Assembly: GCF_000171615.1 (NCBI RefSeq)
Contig: NZ_ABFU01000015.3
Coordinates: 1 to 36,944, forward strand
Source of the DNA: Bacillus coahuilensis m4-4
GTDB taxonomy: Bacteria > Bacillota > Bacilli > Bacillales > Bacillaceae_K
Direction of reading: 5' to 3'
DNA: 36,944 nucleotides
Positions 1-8,833 of this stretch are shown here, piece after piece. Numbering within the stretch: the stretch's first letter is position 1; every line of letters begins with the position of its first letter. Both the position numbers and the translations under genes were made by a program. The notes below the pieces were generated by a model. The model searched no databases and was not told where the DNA came from. It saw only the letters and a program-made list of their open reading frames with translations.

Positions 1-151
1 GAGTGATGATAAATGAACCAAAAAATATCACAAGATTTCCTATCACTCTATCGAATTCACCAACTAAATCTCCCATTACTAACGGAGCTCCCAACAATAA
101 CACTGTACCCGCAAAAACAAATAAAAGAAAGATACTTAAAAAACGCCCCAC
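1..151 (-). CDS. Partial small membrane protein, N-terminus only
   Basis: The minus strand opens with GTG at 151, with AAGGGG nine bases upstream as ribosome binding site. The reading frame stays open to the window edge, giving about 50 residues. The first 25 residues are strongly hydrophobic (GRFLSIFLLFVFAGTVLLLG), which suggests a signal anchor or first membrane segment, and a second hydrophobic stretch ends at the edge. No family can be named from this fragment. It lies downstream of the original rlmCD terminator, so it is the chromosomal neighbour to the left of the inserted island. Confidence 0.55.
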   Translation of the reverse strand, partial: MGRFLSIFLLFVFAGTVLLLGAPLVMGDLVGEFDRVIGNLVIFFGSFIIT

Positions 152-317
152 TATTACCGTCCCCTTCTATAAAACGTTCTTTTCTACTTTGACTATTTTT
201 GACCATTCAATTCACACCCATTATTTCAAATTTGTAAAAATTAGGCAAGTTCCTATTTGCTATTATTTTGATTCTAATTTATTGATTTTGAAAATTAACA
301 AGACATAAATATATCTG

Positions 318-357
318 CAAAAAAATAAGATAGCCCAGAAATTTATTCGGGCTATCT
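318..357 (-). terminator. Original rlmCD rho-independent terminator
   Basis: A perfect 9-bp inverted repeat, AGATAGCCC (328-336) and GGGCTATCT (349-357), is followed on the minus strand by TTATTTTTTT. It lies ten bases after the orphan stop codon of the displaced rlmCD tail at 367-369. I read it as the native terminator of rlmCD, now separated from the gene body by the island. Confidence 0.8.
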
Positions 358-366
358 CTATCGAAC

Positions 367-402
367 CTATTTTAGAATTAACTCTACCACACACTCAACA
401 TG
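367..402 (-). pseudogene. Displaced native 3' end of rlmCD
   Basis: Read on the minus strand from 402, the codons are His-Val-Glu-Cys-Val-Val-Glu-Leu-Ile-Leu-Lys-stop (HVECVVELILK). The complete rlmCD at 24676-26162 contains ...PQTAHVE followed by a different tail ([14 protein letters not shown]). HVECVVLLE-type endings are usual for this methyltransferase family. The sequence is therefore the original C-terminus left behind when the island inserted at the His-Val-Glu codons. It has no start codon and is not expressed as a protein on its own. Confidence 0.85.
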
Positions 403-421
403 GCTTGAGTAGTGATCGCAG
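381..421. other. attL: left junction of the island
   Basis: The 8-bp core TCAACATG at 395-402 also occurs at 24722-24729. To its left is the old rlmCD tail (attB half). To its right is TTGAGTAGTGATCGCAG (405-421), which is the near-perfect reverse complement of the island sequence at 24709-24725. These are the half-sites expected after integration by a large serine recombinase. Confidence 0.82.
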
Positions 422-675
422 GTACATTAATGTAGTAGTGTTTACCTTATTAAGTAATAGTCTTATTAACAAACTTACAAATGCAATATTACATCATGCC
501 GCCCGTAAGCTTTGAGTGTGTAATATCGTTAACGAGAGGTGCAAAAAGCGCGGTAAATCGACGTTTTGGATATTGTTGGTTGTAATATCTTTAACGGGGA
601 TTTACCGTTTTTATGGGATTGCGTTAGCAAAATATTAGCATTGATTCACTCAATGTATTTAATAAATGATTAATT
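403..675. repeat. Repeat-rich non-coding left end of the island
   Basis: I see no gene here. The stretch holds the perfect palindrome TACATTAATGTA near 423-434. It also holds an inverted pair ATATTACA (486-493) / TGTAATAT (519-526). A direct repeat, TGTAATATCgTTAACGaG (from 519) and TGTAATATCtTTAACGgG (from 581), recurs 62 bp apart. A further inverted pair is CGGTAAATC (551-559) / GATTTACCG (599-607). The density next to attL suggests protein-binding sites for recombination or regulation, but that is inference. Confidence 0.5.
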
Positions 676-1590
676 TTAATAATACCCTACCCAGTTGGGC
701 TGATTATTTTTTGTTGCTTTCTCTACAGCATTAATCCAATTACCTATATCCTGTAGCTTAATTTCCAATTCCTTAATAGACATACTTGTAGAGTCCGCCG
801 TTTTCCATAATGTTTCTAGAGCATATTTAACCCCATCATAAGGATATTGAATTGAATCATGGGCTAATATGCTAAAAAATCCGTCGCTTTTCTCGCCATT
901 TAATGTCCCGTCTTTCGAACAATTTACATCATAAGATAAATGCTTAAAATTCCATCCAGTCATTGTTCTTTTTACAGAGTATATATCATCATGTCCCCAT
1001 CTTGATGAATAAATTCTCAGCTTAATCGGTGAATTTAAATTAACATCTCCTTCTAAGCTGTCCCATGCTATTTCTCCATTTTCAAAAATTACTCTATATA
1101 AATCTTCAATTGTATGGAAGTGATTATAATATTCCTCAGTATCTTCTTCTGGTATTAGATCTGAGTTTATTATTGTTTGCTCTGGATATATGGGTAAATA
1201 AATCCAGTGCAACTTAGCTGCTATCTCTTTTGTTTTAAGTATAATCTCTTGAGCTTTCTCAGTGGGTTTAAAATTCATGTAGATATCTCTAATTTCTTCA
1301 TAATTATCTTTTAATAATTGCTCAAGATCTTGTTTATCAGGGAAATAATCATCGTATTTAGAAGAATACTCTTCAAAATACTCTTTAACATTTTGGTTTA
1401 TTGTGTATTTATCATTAACAGTATCAAAAAAATCATCGATAAATTGGATTATATCTGATCTTTTAAAAAATAATTTCTTATGAATTGCTTCTTCACTATA
1501 AAGCTGCTCTAATATTGCCTTTCCTTTAGATAGTGACACTTTGTATAATTTCACTTTTAAATTTCTTTTTCTTGCTTCTCTGTATTCCAT
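676..1590 (-). CDS. 304-aa protein with integron-cassette-like C-terminal domain
   Basis: The function is unknown. The first 150 residues are charged and helical. The last 140 (from about residue 160) contain 'EDLYRVIFENGEIAWDSLEGD', 'KLRIYSSRWGHDDIYSVKRT' and a closing tryptophan-rich helix. I recall this pattern from proteins related to the integron cassette protein Hfx_Cass5, a small fold without an assigned activity; the match is from memory and moderate. The start ATG at 1590 has GGAGG at a good distance. It follows the FRG-domain gene by 14 bp on the same strand, so the two probably form one transcript. The reading frame is intact. Its place in a defence island suggests an immune or toxin-antitoxin role, which is inference only. 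Confidence 0.7.
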   Translation of the reverse strand: MEYREARKRNLKVKLYKVSLSKGKAILEQLYSEEAIHKKLFFKRSDIIQFIDDFFDTVNDKYTINQNVKEYFEEYSSKYDDYFPDKQDLEQLLKDNYEEIRDIYMNFKPTEKAQEIILKTKEIAAKLHWIYLPIYPEQTIINSDLIPEEDTEEYYNHFHTIEDLYRVIFENGEIAWDSLEGDVNLNSPIKLRIYSSRWGHDDIYSVKRTMTGWNFKHLSYDVNCSKDGTLNGEKSDGFFSILAHDSIQYPYDGVKYALETLWKTADSTSMSIKELEIKLQDIGNWINAVEKATKNNQPNWVGYY

Positions 1591-1604
1591 ACAAAATCCT
1601 CCAT

Positions 1605-2879
1605 TTAATTAGAATACTTTTCTTTGATATATTTAGTCATTCCTTCTAAATCTGGATATACAGTACTACTATTTATCCCAACCTTATCTAACTCATTGAT
1701 AATTACTCTTTTATGAGTAGCAGGAATAATTATCTTAATGTGTTGATCATGCTTTTGAATATCATTCATTACATGATCAAAAGATTTAATATTTCTAAAC
1801 CTACTAATAGCCTCTTTTAATCCTTCCAAATCTATTTGATTTTCAGTTGCTATGGCGTTATACCCTTCAACCTGTTGGCATATAAGCTCCATAACCGATT
1901 CATCAATAGGGATTGTAATTTTATCAACGATCTGATCTAAATATCGATCAGGAACATTGCTATTATTTCTTTTGAGATAATCATTTAACATATATCTTAA
2001 AAAACTGTTCGCCTCACTATCGCTTGCTTCAAAACATGTAGAAAAGTATCCATCTTGTCTTTTTATTCTCTCATTAGAAAGTCTAGTTTTTATGAATTTA
2101 TATTTTTTCTCAGAATCATATACCTTCGATAAGACGGGAAATATACCTTCTGTAATATCTGATTTATTTCCATACCTGTATTCTAAAAAAGATTGAATAT
2201 CTTTATAAGTCCCAGAATCTACATCCAGTATTTCTGGACAATTCATCACAAAAACTATTCCGTCTTTACTTAATTCTTCACTACCACTTACACACGCAAA
2301 ATAAATTGCGTTAAATATATTACCAGTCCAATCCACTAGCCTAGTAGGAATTCCATAATGCTGCATATCACAAGTTAATTGAATAAAATCTTCAGAATTA
2401 AACTGTTCGTGATTTATATGCCTAATCTCAGAATATAATAACGCTTCCTTATTTCCATCATACCCTTTTCTAAATAAACTACTTTCGATTTTCCACTCTC
2501 TATTCGCCTGCCCTCTAAATAGAAAATCATTATTATTTGAAACTATTATATTTGACACTTCCAAAGCTTCTTTTAAACTCCTGATATAGATTTCAATATT
2601 TTTAAAATCACTTTGTCCAATTTCTTTAATTTGATTCTCTGTTTCAAAGATATAACTATCCGAATTATTTAATACTTCATCAATTTTAAAAACTCTTGAA
2701 ACCACTCTACATGATTTATATTCTGCAAAGCCTTCTATATACCCTAAAAAGCACTCTTTATCATCATTAGTAACCAATAGATAAAATGGAGGATCTTCCA
2801 TTAACTCAAAATCTATAATTATATTATCGAATAATGTTGGCGTATTGCTAAAATTATATTTCATTATGTATTTAATCAA
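1605..2879 (-). CDS. FRG domain-containing protein
   Basis: This is a 424-residue protein of the FRG family, named for its Phe-Arg-Gly motif. 'LFRGQ' appears near residue 120, and the second signature 'MQHYGIPTRLVDWTGNIFNA' near residue 170, where family members typically read MQHxGxPTRLLDW. FRG proteins recur in phage-defence and toxin loci, but their biochemical activity is not firmly established. The best start is TTG at 2879, with AAAGGA ten bases upstream; the next ATG (2864) has no ribosome binding site at normal spacing. The C-terminal half has no motif I can name. It lies 93 bp downstream of HerA and 14 bp upstream of the cassette-like gene, so it may be an accessory of the DUF4297-HerA system or an independent module. 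Confidence 0.82.
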   Translation of the reverse strand: MIKYIMKYNFSNTPTLFDNIIIDFELMEDPPFYLLVTNDDKECFLGYIEGFAEYKSCRVVSRVFKIDEVLNNSDSYIFETENQIKEIGQSDFKNIEIYIRSLKEALEVSNIIVSNNNDFLFRGQANREWKIESSLFRKGYDGNKEALLYSEIRHINHEQFNSEDFIQLTCDMQHYGIPTRLVDWTGNIFNAIYFACVSGSEELSKDGIVFVMNCPEILDVDSGTYKDIQSFLEYRYGNKSDITEGIFPVLSKVYDSEKKYKFIKTRLSNERIKRQDGYFSTCFEASDSEANSFLRYMLNDYLKRNNSNVPDRYLDQIVDKITIPIDESVMELICQQVEGYNAIATENQIDLEGLKEAISRFRNIKSFDHVMNDIQKHDQHIKIIIPATHKRVIINELDKVGINSSTVYPDLEGMTKYIKEKYSN

Positions 2880-2972
2880 TGGCTTTTATTCCTTTCATCA
2901 GAACTAATAGTATGAATAACACCTTTTTAATGTAGTAGATTTGTAATAAATGTTATTAGTAAAAAAGGCGAG

Positions 2973-4744
2973 TTATCTATTTTCTTTTCTCCATCTCATT
3001 ATTACTTCTTCAAATGACGGTGTTCTCCAACTTTCTGACCATTTTTTATGAAATTTAATACTTTGTGATCTTGGTTCAGGGTTTGGTAAATCTAATTTAA
3101 CTATACTCGGAATTGGAGTAGAATCCCCAACCACCAAGCACTCCCCCGCACCAAGAGTAGGAAGAATCTCTGATATAGAGCGAGAATTATCTGGTAGTAG
3201 ATTCTTAATATAATTTTGGTCATTAATGTTTGTTAAACGCAGATTAATAAAATTATTACACTGAGAAAGAATTGTATCAGATACCTCAGAAGGTCTTTGA
3301 CTTACAACCATCAAGCTCAAACCATATTTTCTCCCTTCCTTGGCAATTCTTTCTATTGATTTCTTCGCTGCTTTAAATTCAATACCTCCAGTTCGTGGAA
3401 TATAATTATGTGCCTCTTCGCAGACGATCATGAATGGTATATCATTAAGTTCATCCTTTTGATGTTGTAGCTTAGAATAATGAAATGCAAAATCAAAAAT
3501 AAGACGAGAAATTAAGCTGATTGTAATGCTTAAAACTTCAAACGGAATACCACTCAAATCAATAATTGAAACGTTTGATTTATCTAGATATCCCATAAAT
3601 TGTTTCAAAATATCTTCAAAATGTTCAGTTTTATACTTAGAATTTTCTTCTACATCTTGATTTAATAACAGAAATTCCAACCGCTTATCTGTTAATTTGG
3701 TTTCAAATCTAGACAGGAATCTATTAAATTCTCCATTAAAAGGACCATTACTTGCTTTTGTTGCTTTTGAAGTATTAGAAGATGTGAATTCAAGTTTTTC
3801 ATTAAAGTAAATATGGCGATTTTCAACAAGTTCCCCGTTGCTTAATTTTGGAAGGCTTGGCTCTCCTTCAATTTTATTGATTACTTCTTCATTCAAATTA
3901 TATATATAATTAAAAACCTCATTAATATTAAAATAGACCGGAGAATCGTATGTAATTTTTTTAAATTCCGGATTATATTTTTCTTTATTCAAAACTACTG
4001 CTCGTTTAAATTGAGAGACTTGATTATGGGAATTTTGTTCGTTACTTTCTATAAATAACGTTTCTAATTCTTCCGAATTCATTAACCAGTATGGAAGCTT
4101 TAATTTTTCTACATCTAAGTAATTTAAGTTGAAATCTTCATTTTCATCAATTTCAAATGCTGATCTATATTCAGAATGAATATCAAAAATTATAATATGA
4201 GAATTCTTTTTATCCGATTTATTTATATTTCTAGCATCATTAATACCAACCACGTTTTGTAAAATTTTTGCTACCGCACAGGACTTACCTGATCCAGTAG
4301 AACCAACAACAGCAACATGTTTACTAAAAAACTTATCTCCATCTAATGTAAAGTTAACCTCTTCATTTTGTGCCAAGTTTCCCAAGTGAAATATTGTTTT
4401 TTCATTGTTAAATATTTTATTTAAAATATTATCTTCTACTAAGAAAACCGGTTCAGTAGGTGATGGAAGCATTGAATTACCTTGAAAAACTCTTCTCCTT
4501 TAAAAATCCCTACTGGTTGAACAGTAAGAATGAAAATATCTTCATCCTTATCCGTAGATATTTTGATATTTTGAATAACACATAATACAAAGTTATGGTT
4601 ACCTTCTTGAATTTTTAAGTATTTTCCAATTTGCAATGCTGATTTAGCTTTTTCAAAAATCTTTAATGTGTCAATTTTCACTAAAATAGATTGAGGGGAA
4701 CTTTCTATAACACTTCCAATTTTCATAGTAGTTTCCTTGTACAT
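2973..4744 (-). pseudogene. HerA-type hexameric helicase/translocase, frame broken once
   Basis: HerA is a FtsK-like ATPase that forms hexamers and pumps DNA; in defence loci it assembles with a nuclease or Sir2 partner. The start is ATG 4744, with AAAGGAG eight bases upstream, and it overlaps the TGATAATG end of the nuclease gene. Residues 1-90 (4744-4480) form a HAS-barrel (MKIGSVIESSPQSILVKIDT). The rest is in another frame down to 2973: Walker A 'VGSTGSGKS', Walker B 'FMIVCEEAHNYIPR', then 'SLMVVSQRPSEVSDTILSQC' with the arginine-finger region. The frames join at the T run near 4484 (GAG TTT TTC). One missing T restores HAS-barrel to 'GNSMLPSPTEPVF', which is the normal family join, giving about 590 residues. 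The ATPase half could also restart at ATG 4472. One assembly error is more likely than a real split gene. Confidence 0.85.
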
Positions 4745-4746
4745 TA

Positions 4747-6057
4747 TCAAATCTCCTTTACCATAGATAATAAGTATTTTAATTCCCTGAAATTATTTAT
4801 TTCTAGATGTTCTATATTTACATCCGTTGTATCTAGTGCGCTAACGTCTATTCCCCCGATTATATATAAATCATCACATTTTTTATAATTGATACAATTT
4901 ATTACCTCATCTGAATTACAAGAAATTTTCGCTTTAAATTCTACCCAGTTATCCCTAATTATTCTTTTAGGCTCTTTGATAAATTCTTTAAAGTAAAATG
5001 TGTCCCCGATATAGCCAGTAATAATTTGTATATTTCTTGAAACAAATCTTTTATGGTACTCTGATACTCTATTTACATCTGTTTTTAATATAAAACAAGG
5101 GGTTTCAGTATGTAATTTAATTTTTGAATTATATTTATCAAGATAGTCTTTTACAAAAAGAATGAATTCATCATCAAAGTTTTCAATATTATAGGGATTG
5201 ATGATAAAATATCGTGATCTAGAATTTACATTTAAGGATGGTACTAGTTGATTTTTTCTTAATTTTTAATAATTCCTTACGGGTTAAAACTTCACTTGTC
5301 CATCTACTTATTGCAGTTTTTTTTATTTTTTATTCAAGTAATCTATTAATTTATTTTTACTTGTTATCCTTTTTTCAGCTTCAGAAAGAATACTAAGTTC
5401 AGCGATATACTGAATACTATTGGGATAGAACAAATCCTTAACGTCTTCAAATGAAAATCCCTCTGCCATTAATAATTTCTTTGTTTCATTCATTAATTCT
5501 TCATAAGAAAGACCTATTTCAAAAACGAAATGATCTTTTAGAAACTTATCAATGTCTACAGTTAGCTCTAATTCACTAGTTTCATAATATTTTTTTATTT
5601 TGGCTTTATCTTCTGAGGTTTTACTAGCTTTACCAAGTAAGTCCTTAATACTCTGTTCTTTGGGAGGCTTGATTTTCGATATATATTTACTAATATAATC
5701 AAAATTACTTGATGATAATATTTCCTCTATATGTAATTTCGTAATTTCTTTTACGCCTACTTTTTCATTAGGAAAATAAGCATATAAGACATATTTTAGG
5801 CTTAAAGTATTATTATCTAAAAAGTGGCACAACATTTGAAGAATAGGTTTATAAATATCTGATAAATTATGCCGAACTTTTGATTCGTGATACTTACATT
5901 GTATCGCATTTGTTGCATTACAATTTTTAACATCAATATCTTCTATTATTCCCTCTATTTGTATCTCATCTTTATCAGTACTACTCAAAATGGCATTTAA
6001 AGTTTTACTGAATTGGTACAAAAAACCTTTTATTGTATGGTCAGCCTCTCTACTCAT
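4747..6057 (-). pseudogene. DUF4297 (Cap4-like) dsDNA nuclease, HerA partner, frame broken
   Basis: The N-terminal 245 residues (6057-5323) begin 'SREADHTIKGFLYQFSKTL' and carry an acidic 'IEGIIEDIDV' strand followed by 'AIQCKYHE', a PD-(D/E)xK-type arrangement typical of DUF4297 nucleases. The start is ATG 6057 with TAGGAGG five bases upstream. The frame then stops, but coding sequence continues: 'SRWTSEVLTRKELLKIKKK' in a second frame (about 5310-5230), then about 165 residues back in the first frame from 5265 to the TGA at 4747-4749. Two indels, one of them in the A-run at 5309-5323, would join these into about 436 residues. The stop overlaps the HerA start, implying translational coupling. 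DUF4297-HerA pairs are an established antiphage nuclease-helicase complex. Confidence 0.78.
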
Positions 6058-6237
6058 CATGTCCTCCTATGAATGCATATTGTACTAATGCATTCTTTAT
6101 TTGTTAACCATTAGTAACTTTAAATCTAACTACATTAATTTTACATCATTTCCTGAAATTACCCAATATTCGACATACTATTATATACTGCTCTTGAACA
6201 GCTTGATATTGATTTCTTATGTTTTAGGGATATCAAT

Positions 6238-6295
6238 AAAAAAATGCTACAGGCTACATGAATTTCATTTAATAAAGTCATGTAACCTGTAGCAT
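6238..6295 (-). terminator. Terminator after the 531-aa gene
   Basis: A 17-bp stem with one mismatch joins ATGCTACAGGCTACATG (6244-6260) and CATGTAACCTGTAGCAT (6279-6295). Seven T follow on the minus strand (A-run 6238-6244). It separates the two-gene unit at 6321-8181 from the nuclease-HerA operon, which must therefore have its own promoter between 6061 and 6237. Confidence 0.85.
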
Positions 6296-6320
6296 CTTCT
6301 GAAGATTTTCACATCAATAT

Positions 6321-7916
6321 TTAATCTGTTTGGCTAACATACTTTCTGATTTCTGTCATTATCGCCTCATCATTTATGTATTGCACAATTCTTTGGGTAA
6401 GCAACTTATTTTCAAACATAGCTTTACGAATATCCGAATGAGATCTCACATATTTAAGATCATTCGCATCATCAATTATTACCTTCACCAGTAAAACTTG
6501 TACCAGAAGAGGATCATCTGTCCTATCAATCCATTGCCACGCTTGTTCGGTTAAAATCATATTATATTTTTCATTAACAAACGCAGCCAAAATAAGCTTT
6601 AGTTTTTCTAAAGGTACAGAGATAAATTCCTTTAAAGCCCCTTCTCCTTCTCTGTTTAAGAATGTCTTAATACTATAGGCGATTGCTTTTAATGTTAATT
6701 CTTGTTCATCAGTTAATATAATAGTGTCACCGTCAAAGTATAGAAAAGCATCCTCGTCAGCTAAATACATTTTGTCTTCAGTGGAAGCTTCTGAAATTTC
6801 AAGAGCTGGACGAATTTGATTATTGAAGGCCAATAATTGTTCTTCTATTTTAGATATCTCTTGTTTTAATAATGATTCAATTGCACTTGCTGAATCAGGT
6901 AAATACTCACCTAAAATTTTCACAGCATCAGTTAACGGGATATATGTTTTTATCTCCCTGCCAGCAAACATCATATCCAACATTACTGAACCGAACTGCC
7001 ATTCAACTATTTCGGGATGACCTGAAACTTTAGCAAATAAGTCTAAAAAGGAGAACTTTTCTCTTGGCAAGCAGACCCATGTTCGGGCAATGGCTCTAAT
7101 TACTTCTGAATCAGAAAACTGCGGTCCATATTTGGGTTTACATATGATATCAAGTAAATTATTTAAATCAGCCGTTGTATTAATGAAATAAATTAACAAT
7201 TTCAATGCGCCAAGCTGGTTAGGAGAAGAATATGCTTTTAATTCATTGCCTAACCAATCCAAAAAGGTAGTTCTAGAGAGGCAAGTATAAATAATCTTAA
7301 ACTTTTCTTCTTGGTCAGCAATCATCCATTTATTAATGAATTGAACCTGTTCCATTTCATTATTAAGATGCGTTGTTCTGGAAAGTAACTTGTCAACATC
7401 TACTCTTACTGGAATTTCGATTGGTGATGACAGATATTGATCAGCCCATTGTTTTGCCTTCACACATTGATTATAATCGATATTGCCACTCACCAAACTT
7501 TTATTTGGCAAGCGGCTCTCAATCAACATTGCAATTGCCAAAATGAACAGATGATATTCATAGCCCTGTGTTTTAGAATTAAAAACATCAGTCTGTAACC
7601 GGTCCTCTTCAAACAAAATATCTTTTTGGCTGCTTTCTAATTTAGCTGATTGATAATGACTGATATCCCTATACAAAGTAAAATTTTCTGCAAATCTTTT
7701 ACTTTGTAAATCCCCTCTAATAACCCAATGTCGTTCTTGACCTATTTTTTCAAAAGCCTTCACATAGATTGGCAGCTCATATCCAAAAAATTCCCGTTCA
7801 ACAACATCTGCAAAAGGAAAGGCATTTACTAACTTTAAACTTTCATCATAAACTTGATCCCAATCTAAAATAGATATACTATTAGGTATTATAGATAGAT
7901 TAATATACGTTCCCAC
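6321..7916 (-). CDS. 531-aa protein of unknown function
   Basis: I do not recognise this protein. It is intact, soluble-looking and leucine-rich, with no membrane segment or signal peptide. It begins 'MGTYINLSIIPNSISILDWDQ', continues through long helical stretches, and shows no nuclease, ATPase or transferase motif that I can pick out. The predicted start is GTG 7916, with AAGGAG eight bases upstream. It is transcribed with the 81-residue gene 19 bp upstream, and a strong terminator follows it. An effector or sensor of a two-gene defence module is possible because of the position, but nothing in the sequence proves it. Confidence 0.65.
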   Translation of the reverse strand: MGTYINLSIIPNSISILDWDQVYDESLKLVNAFPFADVVEREFFGYELPIYVKAFEKIGQERHWVIRGDLQSKRFAENFTLYRDISHYQSAKLESSQKDILFEEDRLQTDVFNSKTQGYEYHLFILAIAMLIESRLPNKSLVSGNIDYNQCVKAKQWADQYLSSPIEIPVRVDVDKLLSRTTHLNNEMEQVQFINKWMIADQEEKFKIIYTCLSRTTFLDWLGNELKAYSSPNQLGALKLLIYFINTTADLNNLLDIICKPKYGPQFSDSEVIRAIARTWVCLPREKFSFLDLFAKVSGHPEIVEWQFGSVMLDMMFAGREIKTYIPLTDAVKILGEYLPDSASAIESLLKQEISKIEEQLLAFNNQIRPALEISEASTEDKMYLADEDAFLYFDGDTIILTDEQELTLKAIAYSIKTFLNREGEGALKEFISVPLEKLKLILAAFVNEKYNMILTEQAWQWIDRTDDPLLVQVLLVKVIIDDANDLKYVRSHSDIRKAMFENKLLTQRIVQYINDEAIMTEIRKYVSQTD

Positions 7917-7935
7917 TTTTAAATCTCCTTAACTC

Positions 7936-8181
7936 TTATAATCTATTTTGGGGCATTGATTTTTCTTTTATTTTTTTGTCAGTCATTGGGGATACTAAGA
8001 TACTAAGACCAAATTCCCCGTAATCCCACATCACAATCCAAGGAAAAGTTCCCTCTGGCAAAATAAAATCCCTTTCTTCTAAGGGTTTAATTGGTTCCTT
8101 TTTAGCAACGCATCCATGAGATAAAGTGGCAGGATGAATTTTTACTAATCTACCCGTGTCATTAAAATAGACTAATTTCAT
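7936..8181 (-). CDS. 81-aa small protein, partner of the 531-aa gene
   Basis: This is a small protein, 'MKLVYFNDTGRLVKIHPATL', with a central 'EGTFPWIVMWDYGEFGLSIL' segment and a basic tail. It appears to be a compact beta-rich domain; I cannot assign a family. ATG 8181 is preceded by AAAGGAG at ten bases. It is the first gene of a two-gene unit with the 531-residue protein. A small first gene before a large unknown gene fits a toxin-antitoxin or sensor-effector arrangement, but this is inference. Confidence 0.65.
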   Translation of the reverse strand: MKLVYFNDTGRLVKIHPATLSHGCVAKKEPIKPLEERDFILPEGTFPWIVMWDYGEFGLSILVSPMTDKKIKEKSMPQNRL

Positions 8182-8480
8182 TAAAGTAACACTCCTTTTA
8201 TTCGATTAATTTCCTAGCCTTGCAAAGCTCTCCTTTTATGTCTTGAATTAATGATATTTCCTTCCAATTTATTCGTTAACAATAATAGCCAGTAAAAATT
8301 AATATTATTCATACGGTCTTAGGTTTTTATTTTATTGAAATAACAGGTATAACATTTTTTAAAGTTGAACACCCTAGAATCGTTAGTGCAATTTGTATGT
8401 CAAAGAAAAGAAGAAGTGCCATTGTGCATTTCTTCTTTTCCTTAATTGATAAAAAAATCTAATAAATTTAAGATTTGCTA
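8182..8480. other. Divergent intergenic region
   Basis: No gene is visible. The region lies between the leftward 81-aa gene and the rightward recombinase cluster, so it should hold promoters for both. A purine-rich hairpin, GAAAAGAAGAA (8405-8415) with TTCTTCTTTTC (8430-8440) and a short inner TGC/GCA pair, lies in the middle. It lacks a clear T-run on either side, so I do not call it a terminator. Confidence 0.4.
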
Positions 8481-8526
8481 TTAAAACGACAAAAACTCCA
8501 AGATATAATGATTCCTGATTAACCGG
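8481..8526 (+). promoter_or_regulatory. Conserved promoter element, copy 1
   Basis: The sequence TTAAAACGAC...CCAAGATATAATG...GATTAACCGG contains a perfect -10 box TATAAT at 8504-8509. The same 45-bp arrangement recurs at 21687-21731 and 21807-21850, each time ahead of recombinase genes. The downstream part TTAACCGGTTAA (8519-8530) is a perfect palindrome and could be an operator or the first bases of the transcript. No standard TTGACA -35 box is visible; the shared AAAACGA-type block may take its place. Confidence 0.55.
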
Positions 8527-8546
8527 TTAAATCAAATTTTAATAAA

Positions 8547-8618
8547 GTAACCAAACAAGCGAAGCCCGCAGGTTACATGATGTTATCTAATTGGATAACC
8601 ATGTTCTGCGGGCTTTTT
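8547..8618 (+). ncRNA. Leader RNA with terminator/anti-terminator pairing, copy 1
   Basis: GCCCGCAG (8564-8571) pairs with CTGCGGGC (8606-8613) and is followed by TTTTT. Inside are ACATG/CATGT and GTTATC/GATAAC pairs, giving a long intrinsic-terminator hairpin. Upstream GTAACC (8547-8552) can instead pair with GGTTAC (8571-8576), which would disturb the base of the hairpin. The same layout, with compensating base changes, occurs at 22414-22493. It lies between a promoter and three small ORFs plus two recombinase genes, so a transcription attenuator is the simplest reading. Confidence 0.6.
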
Positions 8619-8668
8619 GTATTTGGATTTAGAAAACAACACGAAAAAGAGGAAGGAGGGCAATATTT

Positions 8669-8833
8669 ATGCAAGGCAAAAAGGAGAACCTAGATACCGC
8701 GAAAAACACCAAGCTTGATCTCAAGGTAATCTATGATATTTGCGAAGAATATGGCATTTCAAAAGAGATTATATCTATTTTCACACTATTTGAAAGGAGA
8801 ATAAAGAATGAACAATATAATACAAGAACTTAA
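8669..8833 (+). CDS. Small ORF 1 of left recombinase cluster (54 aa)
   Basis: ATG 8669 has a strong AAGGAGGG eight bases upstream. The product starts 'MQGKKENLDTAKNTKLDLKV' and is charged and helical, ending '...RIKNEQYNTRT'. I do not recognise a family. It overlaps the next small ORF by 26 bases, and its 3' end supplies that gene's AAAGGAG site, so the two are translationally linked. It is the first gene after the leader hairpin. Confidence 0.55.
   Translation: MQGKKENLDTAKNTKLDLKVIYDICEEYGISKEIISIFTLFERRIKNEQYNTRT

Noticed and set aside
3-308. Plus-strand open frame at the left edge
   Set aside because: It is the antisense of the hydrophobic minus-strand start at 151 and runs through a terminator region; no ribosome binding site or family pattern.
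4439-4490. Programmed -1 frameshift producing HerA
   Set aside because: GAG TTT TTC is not a proper X XXY YYZ slippery heptamer, and many unrelated genes in the window show the same kind of single-base loss.
8405-8440. Purine-rich hairpin as a terminator
   Set aside because: It lies in a divergent intergenic region with no transcript expected to end there and lacks a clear T-run.
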